Shown piece after piece: positions 51,930-60,060 of a stretch of DNA of 64,000 bases. The stretch comes from Gammaproteobacteria bacterium (GTDB taxonomy: Bacteria > Pseudomonadota > Gammaproteobacteria > SZUA-229). Below the pieces are notes generated by a model. The model made no database searches. It saw only the letters and a list, made by a program, of their open reading frames with translations, and had not been told where the DNA came from. How positions within the stretch are numbered: the first letter of the stretch is position 1; each line of letters begins with the position of its first letter. The DNA is taken from assembly GCA_026195255.1 (NCBI GenBank), contig JAPHSS010000015.1, positions 124,001-188,000 of the forward strand, written 5' to 3'. Both the position numbers and the translations under genes were made by a program.

Positions 51930-52319
51930 ATGTTAAATAAACCAATCGTTTTTCAACGAGATATTACAGAAACATCCTTACAGCTTAAGGAGCCCGAGTT
52001 TGAAATAAACCCGGATGATCCGCTGGATGTTCAGATTGTGACGGCTATTCGCGGGATTTTTGATCCGGAAATTTCCGTTAATATTTATGATCTGGGGCTT
52101 ATTTATAAAATTGATATTAATGATGAAAATGATGTTTTTATTGATATGACATTAACCGCTGCAGCATGTCCTGTTGCAGGTGCCTTACCCGGCCAGGTTG
52201 AGTCAGTGGTGAGTTCACTGGATGGCGTTAATAGTGCAACGGTGTCTCTGGTGTGGGACCCACCCTGGAGCAGAGAGATGATGAGTGATGAAGCCAAACT
52301 TGCGCTCGGGCTTCTTTAA
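51930..52319 (+). CDS. sufT: SufT, MIP18/DUF59-family Fe-S assembly factor
   Basis: 129 residues. DUF59 fold: IRGIFDPEISVNIYDLGLIYKI, then VFIDMTLTAAACPVAGALPGQVESVV (Cys in AACPVAG), and SLVWDPPWSREMMSDEAKLALGLL. Helper in Fe-S maturation. Nine nt after sufD. Confidence 0.92.
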   Translation: MLNKPIVFQRDITETSLQLKEPEFEINPDDPLDVQIVTAIRGIFDPEISVNIYDLGLIYKIDINDENDVFIDMTLTAAACPVAGALPGQVESVVSSLDGVNSATVSLVWDPPWSREMMSDEAKLALGLL

Positions 52320-52345
52320 CAGATCTTTTAATCGGAGGTGATTTT

Positions 52346-52672
52346 ATGTCTATTACATTAACAGAATCCGCAGCACAACATGTTAACAAGATGCTTCAAC
52401 AAAGAGGCGAGGGACTTGGTTTACGCCTGGGTACAAAAAAATCCGGCTGTACCGGTTTTGCTTATGTGGTCGATTATGCAGATGAAATTCATGACGATGA
52501 TGTCACCTTTGAAAGCCTGGGTATTACTCTTGTAGTTGATAAAAAAAGCCTCAGTCAGATTGACGGTATGACTCTGGATTACCAGAAGAGCAGTGTACTG
52601 AATCATGGTTTTGATTTTATTAACCCGAATATTCAGGAAATGTGTGGCTGTGGTGAGTCGTTTTCTGTTTGA
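52346..52672 (+). CDS. sufA: A-type Fe-S carrier, SufA/IscA family
   Basis: 108 residues with all three cysteines (SGCTGFAY, MCGCGES at the C-terminus). Transfers clusters to target proteins. Contrast with DsrR, which has the same fold without these cysteines. GGAGG ribosome site before ATG 52346. Confidence 0.93.
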   Translation: MSITLTESAAQHVNKMLQQRGEGLGLRLGTKKSGCTGFAYVVDYADEIHDDDVTFESLGITLVVDKKSLSQIDGMTLDYQKSSVLNHGFDFINPNIQEMCGCGESFSV

Positions 52673-52690
52673 TTTTTAAGTGGAGCATTT

Positions 52691-53131
52691 ATGACTACGC
52701 TAGATGAAATTGTTGATATATTCGATTTACTTGGAGACTGGGATCAGCGATATGCTTATCTCACTGAACTGGGTGAACAGATGCCAGCAATGGCGGATGT
52801 TGATAAAACTGACACAAATAAAGTAAAAGGCTGTATGTCACAGGTATGGGTTTCGGCGCACAAAAATCAGGCTGACAATAGCGTTTATTTTACAGGTGAC
52901 TGTGATACCAGCATTATAAAAGGCGTGCTCGCACTTCTGCTACAGCTCACAGATAACAGATCAGTGGATGAAATTGAAAAACTCGACGTTGATGAATTCT
53001 TCGAGCGACTGCAGCTGGATGAAAACCTGTCGCCGAATCGTCACGTTGGTGTTTATGCGATTGTTGATCTTATGAAACAGCAGGCCAGAGTTATTGGCAG
53101 AGATATTGAAAAGACAAGCTCTGTCGCATGA
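52691..53131 (+). CDS. sufE: SufE, cysteine desulfurase sulfur acceptor
   Basis: 146 residues. Active Cys in KVKGCMSQVWV (~52), DIFDLLGDWDQRYAYLTELG N-terminus, and RHVGVYAIVDLM near the end. Accepts persulfide sulfur from SufS and delivers it to SufB. SufS itself is not in the window. Last gene of the operon. Confidence 0.94.
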   Translation: MTTLDEIVDIFDLLGDWDQRYAYLTELGEQMPAMADVDKTDTNKVKGCMSQVWVSAHKNQADNSVYFTGDCDTSIIKGVLALLLQLTDNRSVDEIEKLDVDEFFERLQLDENLSPNRHVGVYAIVDLMKQQARVIGRDIEKTSSVA

Positions 53132-53313
53132 ACTTATGTTTGCAAAGTGATCTTAAGGTGGAATTGATGGTGCTTGTGTGAGAATATAGTTTTTCAGATT
53201 TTGCACTGAAATAGTGGTTTTCTATTTTAGTTAATAATAATTTATTCACAGATAAAGTCACTGATAATTTATCACTACAGTGTCTTTCATGTATCTAATC
53301 AGGCTCCCAGTAT

Positions 53314-54354
53314 ATGACATTGCTGCTAATCTATCTTGCTATTGCAATAGGTGTTTCCTTTCTGTGTTCCGTTCTTGAAGCTGTGCTTCTCTCAATTACT
53401 CCCAGTTTTGTGGAACAAGCCGCAGCAGACAGGCCAATAGCCTCAAGGCAGCTTAGCAGAGTTAAGGACAAGCTGGACGAATCACTTGCTAGCATACTCA
53501 TTCTTAATACATTTGCGCATACTATGGGCGCAGCAGGTGTTGGTTCACAGGCGATGCAGGTGTTCGGTGCTGAGTGGGAAACCCTGATTGCAGTGTTGCT
53601 CACTCTCGTCATACTGTACTTTTCTGAAATAATTCCTAAAACCCTCGGAGCAACTTTCTGGCGTAGTCTGGCGATACCCGCAGCTTTTGTTATTAGCTGG
53701 CTGGTTAAACTGGTTTACCCACTGGTCTGGTCATCGACTCGTCTAACCAGATTATTCAGTAACTCATCAGCGAATGAAATTACCCGTGAAGAAATTATTG
53801 CCCTGGCTTCTCTTGGGCATAAGGATGGTGCGCTGTTTAAACAGGAAAATGAATATCTGTCGAATTTACTCAGCCTGCGTGAAATCCTAACCGAACAGGT
53901 ATTAACTCCGCGTAGTGTTGTACATATGCTGGATATGAATCTCACTATCAGTGAAGCACTTGATCTGCCAGAAACCCGGCAATTTAGTCGATTTCCTGTT
54001 TATAGAAATAATCGTGATGATACAGTTGGTAAAGTTATCAAACGCGATCTTTACGACGCTGAACGTGCCGGACACGGTAATGAAAAAATAAGTAAGTTTA
54101 TTAAGCCTATTATTCGAGTTTCAGAAAAGTTACCGGTGCAGCAACTACTCGATACTTTTATTAAAAATAATGCACATTTATTTCTGGTTGAAGATGAGTT
54201 TGGCCAAACAGCAGGTGTCGTAACTTTAGAAGATGCGATTGAAACCTTGCTAGGTCGTGAAATTATTGATGAAAGCGATACAGTTGAAGATATGCAGTTA
54301 TATGCTAAAAATAAATTTCGTGAGAGATTGCGGGATGATAAAAACAGTCAGTAA
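53314..54354 (+). CDS. CNNM/DUF21-CBS family membrane protein
   Basis: 346 residues. DUF21 transmembrane domain (~1-160, four helices; ILILNTFAHTMGAAGVG, YFSEIIPKTLGA) and a CBS pair (~200-325). Related to Mg2+/Co2+ efflux proteins (CorB, HlyC/CorC family). The C-terminal CorC_HlyC domain of E. coli YfjD/CorB is missing. ATG 53314. Not co-transcribed with suf (182-nt gap). Confidence 0.85.
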   Translation: MTLLLIYLAIAIGVSFLCSVLEAVLLSITPSFVEQAAADRPIASRQLSRVKDKLDESLASILILNTFAHTMGAAGVGSQAMQVFGAEWETLIAVLLTLVILYFSEIIPKTLGATFWRSLAIPAAFVISWLVKLVYPLVWSSTRLTRLFSNSSANEITREEIIALASLGHKDGALFKQENEYLSNLLSLREILTEQVLTPRSVVHMLDMNLTISEALDLPETRQFSRFPVYRNNRDDTVGKVIKRDLYDAERAGHGNEKISKFIKPIIRVSEKLPVQQLLDTFIKNNAHLFLVEDEFGQTAGVVTLEDAIETLLGREIIDESDTVEDMQLYAKNKFRERLRDDKNSQ

Positions 54355-54574
54355 AGCTAAGTTTACCCGGGTTAGATTAAATAGCTAATTTAGAACTCTT
54401 AAAAACGAAAGGCTTTCATACAGGTTCAGCTTTTTTATTATAATTAAGCGTCTTCGATAATCACATTCGATATTATCGTTCTTAATTAACTAATTATGAA
54501 TAAAACTGAGATAGTGCACTTATTACTAGCCTAAGCGAATAAATAATTAGGTGTGATCATCACTGTTTCTGATA

Positions 54575-55174
54575 TCAGGGTAAACATTTTCTTAATACAA
54601 GAAATCCGATAACGCCTGAAATTAATGAACCGAGTATGGTGCCTGGTCGTTCATCAAATGGAAGGTTAATGCTTGTTTCTTCAAATGCAGGTAAACCACA
54701 AATAAACTCATAGTAAAACCTATACCCAAAGCGCTGCAGTGCCATACAATGACATCCTGGATAAACCGGGTAAGCTTAAATTTTTATTGCCAGCCAGCAA
54801 AATCTAAAAACGTCTACTTGCTTACCGATTATCAGGCCAGGTGTAATACCTAGTGGCACGTTATGAAAGACTTGTTCTGTGCCTACTCCAGTGAAATTAA
54901 CACCTGCATTTGCAAAGGCAAACAGGGGTAGAAAAAAAGCAACAAGTGAGTGTAAATCACGTTGCATACGTTTTAATGGAGAGTAATTTGTATCGGTTTT
55001 TGAAGGCATGGGAATAAACATCGCCAGGATAATACCCACTAAAGTTGCCTGTATGCCTGATTTAAGTATAGTGACCCACATAACAACACCGATCAGTGAA
55101 GTTAAAGATTTTTTTGCAGTATAGAAAATAGCGATGATGATAATATCCCCAATATCATCAAGAATAGCTAAGGT
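54575..55174 (-). pseudogene. nhaA: Decayed nhaA (Na+/H+ antiporter) remnant
   Basis: Read on the minus strand, TLAILDDIGDIIIIAIFYT is the conserved NhaA segment around the ion-binding Asp pair, followed by a middle part with FFLPLFAFANAGVNFTGVG and GLIIGKQVDVFRFCWLAIKI. After a stop, GIGFTMSLF appears in another frame and GSLISGVIGFLVLR in a third. The N-terminal half is absent (a stop precedes the first recognisable residue). At least two frameshifts and a truncation, so not functional. The gaps on either side (54355-54574 and 55175-55397) show no gene. Confidence 0.85.
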
Positions 55175-55397
55175 TCAACTTTACATGTTGTTGAAATATT
55201 CGATATAAACCATTGGAATTTATAAATATGTTAGCGGCTAAATTTGTCTGGCTTTCTATGGCTTTTATAATTAAAAATAATAACGTGTATAGATAGATAT
55301 CAATGATAAGCATTGAATATATCAATTTAAACAAAAGTCATAATCTCTGTAATATCCATCGCTGTAAAAATAATCAATATTGATATCAGGGTATACT

Positions 55398-55673
55398 ATG
55401 AAAAAAAGAGAAGAGAGCTTGCTAGATAATATAAAAAGAGCGTTTACGGCATTCTCTTATGAGCATAGTGGCGAAATGCTTTCTTCACATAGTAAAAATC
55501 AGTTGTTATCCGGGAAATCCAGAGATAAATCATTCAGGGATAGCTCAGCCAGGGATAATTTAGTAAAAGATAATAATAGTTTTAGTGTGTTAAATAAAAG
55601 CATAAATTCTAAGAGAATTAATCCTGTCTATGGCAGGCTGCGGAATAAGTTGAAATTATTAGCAGAGGGGTAG
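55398..55673 (+). CDS. Small basic hypothetical protein
   Basis: 91 residues, strongly charged, low complexity in the middle (serine/aspartate/lysine-rich, DKSFRDSSARDNLVKD). No cysteine or membrane segment. ATG 55398 after CAGG. Between the nhaA remnant and the carboxysome locus. Might be expressed; not recognised. Confidence 0.45.
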   Translation: MKKREESLLDNIKRAFTAFSYEHSGEMLSSHSKNQLLSGKSRDKSFRDSSARDNLVKDNNSFSVLNKSINSKRINPVYGRLRNKLKLLAEG

Positions 55674-55934
55674 GCAACTTAAAATGACAATATTGTATTT
55701 CCTGATGTCATATTAACTTCAGTTGCTTTCCAGATAGCTTATTAAAGAAAAAATGTAACTAAATTTCACATATACTACACATATGTCTGTTCTTTCTGGT
55801 TGATAGACGATAATCTATCGATCCTCTAACTAATATTTACTTGTATAAAACTATGGAATTTTTTATTATTTTCCGTAAGAAATGGGTATCTATCTTTTGG
55901 ATATATAAATGCAAAAGAAAATAGTGAATAACAC

Positions 55935-56549
55935 ATGGTAAAACTTAAAACATATGTTTATATTGATTCATTGCAGCCGCAGTTAGCAGAATACATGGCT
56001 TCTGTGTCACAGGGGTTTCCTCCTGTGCCAGGTGATGCTTGTCTGTGGGTTGAAGTTTCACCAGGTATGGCCATTCATCGAGTTACTGATATTGCTTTAA
56101 AAGCATCCCAGGTGAAGCTGACACAACAAATTGTTGAACGCGCTTATGGTTCAATGGTTATACATCACAGAGATCAAAGTGATGTGATTGAGTCAGGCAG
56201 GATATTATTGTCGCATATAGACGCTGCTGTAAACGATCGTGAGCATTGCGATATTGAATGGCATGATATTATTCATGGCATGACAGCAGAACACGCTGTT
56301 TTGATTAACCGTCAACATCGAGGTGGTTCAATGATATTGCCCGGTGAAAGTATGTTTATTCTCGAAGCTCAACCAGCTGGTTATATTGTGTATGCGGCTA
56401 ATCAGGCAGAGAAAGCAGCCAATATCACATTGGTTGATGTGCGCGCTGTAGGGGCTTATGGTCGCTTAACAATATCTGGGAAAGAAGGGGATGTTGAAGA
56501 AGCTGCGGCCGCAGCAATAAGAGCATTAAAAAACCCATCAAGGACATAA
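55935..56549 (+). CDS. csoS1D: Carboxysome shell protein CsoS1D (tandem BMC)
   Basis: 204 residues, two circularly permuted BMC domains. N-terminal domain [49 protein letters not shown]-terminal domain [24 protein letters not shown] and [19 protein letters not shown]. CsoS1D trimers stack and have a gated pore for larger metabolites such as RuBP. It is 2.2 kb upstream of cbbL here and not at the far end of the cso operon, as in Halothiobacillus. Weak ribosome site. Confidence 0.85.
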   Translation: MVKLKTYVYIDSLQPQLAEYMASVSQGFPPVPGDACLWVEVSPGMAIHRVTDIALKASQVKLTQQIVERAYGSMVIHHRDQSDVIESGRILLSHIDAAVNDREHCDIEWHDIIHGMTAEHAVLINRQHRGGSMILPGESMFILEAQPAGYIVYAANQAEKAANITLVDVRAVGAYGRLTISGKEGDVEEAAAAAIRALKNPSRT

Positions 56550-56551
56550 AA

Positions 56552-57115
56552 ATGCATCGACAGGAGCTATTAAACTTATTAAGAGATCATAATACGCGTT
56601 TTATGGACGAGTCGGGTTATGTGCAACGTGCAATATCTTATGTCGAACAGCATGATAATTGTTTCTATCGTGAACTATGGCCAGTACATGTCACTGGATC
56701 CGCATGGGTAATTAATCCGGATCGCAATCGAATCTTAATGATGCATCATAAGAAGCATGATCAATGGTTTCAGCCTGGTGGCCATGCAGATGGGGATGCG
56801 GACATTGTACGTGTCGCCCTTCGTGAAACAGCAGAAGAGACGGGTATAGATATATCACAAGTTAATTTATTAGATTTAAGTGTATTTGATGTTGATATAC
56901 ATAACATTCCTGCTACGGGGAATGAGCCGCAGCATAAACATATTGATATAAGATTTCTGGTGGAAATAGACGATAACCTGATCATACCTGGAAATGATGA
57001 ATCACATCAGGTGTTATGGGTTAGTTTGTATGAGGTCGCTCGTTACAATAATAACCGTTCAACTTATCGTATGCTGGAAAAAACACGAAAACTACGTAAT
57101 ATTTTAGCTGCCTGA
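56552..57115 (+). CDS. NUDIX hydrolase next to csoS1D
   Basis: 187 residues. Nudix box GGHADGDADIVRVALRETAEETGI (in part, ~77-99), in which the first conserved Glu of the G-x5-E pattern is Ala; the catalytic REXXEE part is intact. VTGSAWVINPDRNRILMMHHKKH precedes. Starts 2 nt after csoS1D stop, thus co-transcribed. Substrate unknown; a nucleoside diphosphate-linked sugar or a damaged Calvin-cycle sugar phosphate cannot be told apart from sequence. Confidence 0.85.
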   Translation: MHRQELLNLLRDHNTRFMDESGYVQRAISYVEQHDNCFYRELWPVHVTGSAWVINPDRNRILMMHHKKHDQWFQPGGHADGDADIVRVALRETAEETGIDISQVNLLDLSVFDVDIHNIPATGNEPQHKHIDIRFLVEIDDNLIIPGNDESHQVLWVSLYEVARYNNNRSTYRMLEKTRKLRNILAA

Positions 57116-57140
57116 TAATTATTGCAATAGTTTATTGTAA

Positions 57141-57632
57141 TTAAGAGTTGTTTCTGGGTTTTTCGCGTGAGTCTTTCTTGTGCTCATTCTGATTACGGTA
57201 ATTCATTAAATTTTCACGAATTCGCGGGTGTTTATTAGCGAGCATGCCTGCTGCGAATAAAGCGGCATTGGTTGCGCCTTCAGCTCCAGTATCAAGCATT
57301 CTAATAGTATTTATTTTGTTGCTATCTGAGTCTGAATCATAATCTTTTTTCTGCCCGTTAGAGTTGTTTATTTGTATTCCAAGTACGGGTACTTCTGTCT
57401 TAGAAGCAATAATTCCAGGTAAATATGTTTTTCCTGTGGAACCAGCGATGATAATTTCGAGACCGCGATTTATGGCTTTACTGGCATATTCATGCAGTTG
57501 ATTGGAGTTTTTGTTTGCCGTGATGATACGAGCTTCATAGGTAATTCCTAAATGCGCAAGTAATTCCGCTGTATGTTTCATGGTGTTCCACTGTGATCTT
57601 GAGCCTAAAACAATGCCGACTTGCATATCCAT
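57141..57632 (-). CDS. PurE-like protein with changed active-site residues
   Basis: 163 residues of the PurE/NCAIR mutase fold: VGIVLGSRSQWNTMKHTAELLAHLGI, IIAGSTGKTYLPGIIASKTEVPVLGI, EGATNAALFAAGMLA. Compared with E. coli PurE, GSKSDW becomes GSRSQW, and SAHRTP becomes TANKNS, so the substrate-binding Asp and the catalytic His-Arg are replaced by Gln, Asn and Lys. Purine synthesis activity is unlikely. Convergent with the NUDIX gene and divergent from cbbL. A Lys/Asn/Ser-rich tail is added. Confidence 0.75.
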   Translation of the reverse strand: MDMQVGIVLGSRSQWNTMKHTAELLAHLGITYEARIITANKNSNQLHEYASKAINRGLEIIIAGSTGKTYLPGIIASKTEVPVLGIQINNSNGQKKDYDSDSDSNKINTIRMLDTGAEGATNAALFAAGMLANKHPRIRENLMNYRNQNEHKKDSREKPRNNS

Positions 57633-58143
57633 ACCCTCATATAAAGCACCTAAGCGACTTACATGCTTGTTAACTAACCATGATTCAAAGGTAACGTTAT
57701 TCTTGTTGTAGGAATAATCAAAAGATTCTTATGAAGATATAGATAACTATCTATCAAATAAAAATCTAATATCAATTAGCTATATAAGGTTATTTGTATT
57801 AAATTGTGGCCAGGTGAATGCATAAGAGTACCCAATCGTGTTTATATGAGTTTATTTATATGAATATGGGTGACAAATATTTTATTTTTAATTTAAACAA
57901 AATTAAGAGTGACTATTCAGAGTGATGTTTTATCTATACTATTGATTGATTGATTGATTGAGTGAGTGACGTTAATTGATATTTAAGAACATCGTTTTAG
58001 TTATTCTTCATGCATAGATTAAAAGCTATGAATTATCAATAAAATATCAATTGGAACCATGGGTATGTCTTGTCATAAGATTTGCCACAGTTAATTTAAG
58101 TAATGAATGTTTTAGCAACTAACTAAAGAGACAGGAGTAGACA
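57633..58143. other. cbbL upstream region
   Basis: 511 bases without a gene between divergent purE-like and cbbL genes. Contains ATAGATA-AC-TATCTAT at 57739-57754 and an ATTG tandem (five copies plus two AGTG, 57941-57968). The cbbL ribosome site is ACAGGAG at 58131-58137. No CbbR gene is adjacent and I could not fix a CbbR box. Confidence 0.5.
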
Positions 58144-59556
58144 ATGTCAGAGAATGCTTATAAAGCGGGTGTTAAGGAATACCGCGAAAAATATTGGACA
58201 CCAGATTATGCTCCACTTGATACAGACCTTTTGGCATGTTTCAAAGTGACTGGGCAGCCCGGTGTTCCGCGTGAAGAAGTTGCTGCTGCTGTAGCTGCAG
58301 AAAGTTCAACAGGCACATGGAGTACTGTTTGGTCAGAGTTTTTGACGGATATGGAATACTACAAAGGACGCGCTTATCGCATTGAAGATGTACCAGGTGA
58401 TTCTGAATCATTCTATACATTTATTGCATACCCACTGGATTTATTTGAAGAGGGTTCAATTGTAAATGTACTGACTTCACTAGTTGGTAACGTATTCGGG
58501 TTTAAAGCGCTTAAGCATCTTCGTTTAGAAGATATTCGTTTCCCAATGGCGTTCATTAAGACTTGTGGTGGTCCACCTGCGGGCATACAGGTTGAGCGTG
58601 ATCGTCTGAATAAATACGGTCGTCCATTACTTGGCGCGACAATAAAACCAAAATTAGGTTTATCGGCTAAAAACTATGGTCGTGCAGTTTATGAATGTTT
58701 ACGTGGTGGTCTGGATTTAACTAAAGATGACGAGAACGTAAACTCACAACCCTTTATGCGCTGGCGTGATCGTTTTGAATTTGTTGCTGAGGCAATCAGA
58801 AAAGCTGAGATGGAAACAGGTGAGCGTAAAGGTCATTACCTGAACGTAACTGCAGCAACCCCTGAAGATATGTATGAGCGTGCTGAATTCGCTAAAGAAT
58901 TAGGTATGCCAATTATTATGCATGACTTCCTGACTGGTGGCTTTACAGCGAATACAGGTCTGGCTAATTACTGTCGTAAAAACAGCATGTTGTTACACAT
59001 ACATCGTGCAATGCATGCTGTTATCGATCGTCATCCGAAGCACGGTATCCACTTCCGCGTTTTAGCTAAATGTTTACGTTTGTCTGGTGGTGATCATCTG
59101 CACACAGGTACGGTTGTAGGTAAGCTGGAAGGTGACAGAAATTCAACACTTGGTTTTGTAGATCAGCTACGTGAATCATTTGTTCCTGAAGATCGCTCAC
59201 GTGGTGTATTCTTCGATCAGGACTGGGGCTCAATGCCTGGTGTGTTCGCAGTTGCATCTGGTGGTATACATGTTTGGCACATGCCTGCACTACTTAACAT
59301 CTTTGGTGATGATTCAGTACTTCAGTTTGGTGGTGGTACTCAAGGTCACCCATGGGGTAATGCAGCGGGTGCAGCAGCTAACCGTGTTGCATTGGAAGCT
59401 TGCGTTAAGGCGCGTAATGAAGGTCGTGAACTTGAACGTGAAGCACGTGACATTCTTGGTACGGCAGCTCGTACCAGTCCTGAACTGGCAATTGCAATGG
59501 AAACATGGAAAGAAATTAAGTTTGAGTTTGAAACTGTTGACAAACTCGACATTTAA
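58144..59556 (+). CDS. cbbL: RuBisCO large subunit, form IA
   Basis: 470 residues. Carboxylates ribulose 1,5-bisphosphate inside the carboxysome. Active-site stretch [17 protein letters not shown] with the carbamylated Lys (~199), catalytic Lys in [10 protein letters not shown] (~173), [12 protein letters not shown] with catalytic His, and [10 protein letters not shown] near the C-terminus. Length and motifs are those of form IA, the carboxysomal type. Strong ribosome site. First gene of cbbLS-csoS2-csoS3-csoS4. Confidence 0.97.
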   Translation: MSENAYKAGVKEYREKYWTPDYAPLDTDLLACFKVTGQPGVPREEVAAAVAAESSTGTWSTVWSEFLTDMEYYKGRAYRIEDVPGDSESFYTFIAYPLDLFEEGSIVNVLTSLVGNVFGFKALKHLRLEDIRFPMAFIKTCGGPPAGIQVERDRLNKYGRPLLGATIKPKLGLSAKNYGRAVYECLRGGLDLTKDDENVNSQPFMRWRDRFEFVAEAIRKAEMETGERKGHYLNVTAATPEDMYERAEFAKELGMPIIMHDFLTGGFTANTGLANYCRKNSMLLHIHRAMHAVIDRHPKHGIHFRVLAKCLRLSGGDHLHTGTVVGKLEGDRNSTLGFVDQLRESFVPEDRSRGVFFDQDWGSMPGVFAVASGGIHVWHMPALLNIFGDDSVLQFGGGTQGHPWGNAAGAAANRVALEACVKARNEGRELEREARDILGTAARTSPELAIAMETWKEIKFEFETVDKLDI

Positions 59557-59643
59557 TACTGTTGATAAATTGGGCGTGCTTTTAAAGCTAAGCCCAGTTA
59601 TATAAAAACTAGTGAACAAGATAAAGATTACGAGGATACAAAC

Positions 59644-59988
59644 ATGTCAAATAATTATACCGAGGGTGATTTTCAAACTGCCCAAACATTGGAAACTTTT
59701 GGCTTTCTACCAAAGTTGACACAAGAAGAGATACATGCGCAGATTGCTTACATTATTGCGAATAACTGGACGCCTGCTATAGAGCATGAGCATCCAACTG
59801 GTTCAAGCAATCATTACTGGACAATGTGGAAGCTACCGTTTTTTGGCGAACGCGACTTAGGTAAAGTTGTTGATGAGTTAGAAGCGTGTGGTAGAGCTTA
59901 TCCAGATCACCACATTCGTTTACTTGGTTACGATAACTATACCCAAAGCCAGGGTTCAGCCTTTGTAGTACGTGAAGGGCGAGTTTAA
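59644..59988 (+). CDS. cbbS: RuBisCO small subunit
   Basis: 114 residues. FETFGFLPKLTQEEIHAQIAYIIANNW, GSSNHYWTMWKLPFFGERD, and DHHIRLLGYDNYTQSQGSAFVV are typical. Forms the L8S8 holoenzyme. 87 nt after cbbL. Confidence 0.96.
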   Translation: MSNNYTEGDFQTAQTLETFGFLPKLTQEEIHAQIAYIIANNWTPAIEHEHPTGSSNHYWTMWKLPFFGERDLGKVVDELEACGRAYPDHHIRLLGYDNYTQSQGSAFVVREGRV

Positions 59989-60060
59989 AGCGTGTATTTC
60001 ACGCCGTATTAAAAAGTAAATTTTGGCAATCACAAACATGATGATGCGATGGGGTTAACA

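Noticed and set aside
54776-55081. Independent membrane protein gene on the minus strand
   Set aside because: It is the middle of the nhaA remnant; upstream and downstream NhaA segments continue in other frames.
57941-57968. ATTG tandem as a phase-variation switch for cbbL
   Set aside because: About 175 nt from the cbbL start with no promoter placed around it, and tetranucleotide tracts of five units are short for that role.
58058-58066. ATGGGTATG before cbbL as a member of the dsr-type motif
   Set aside because: Only partial match, no second half-site and no -10 at the expected distance.
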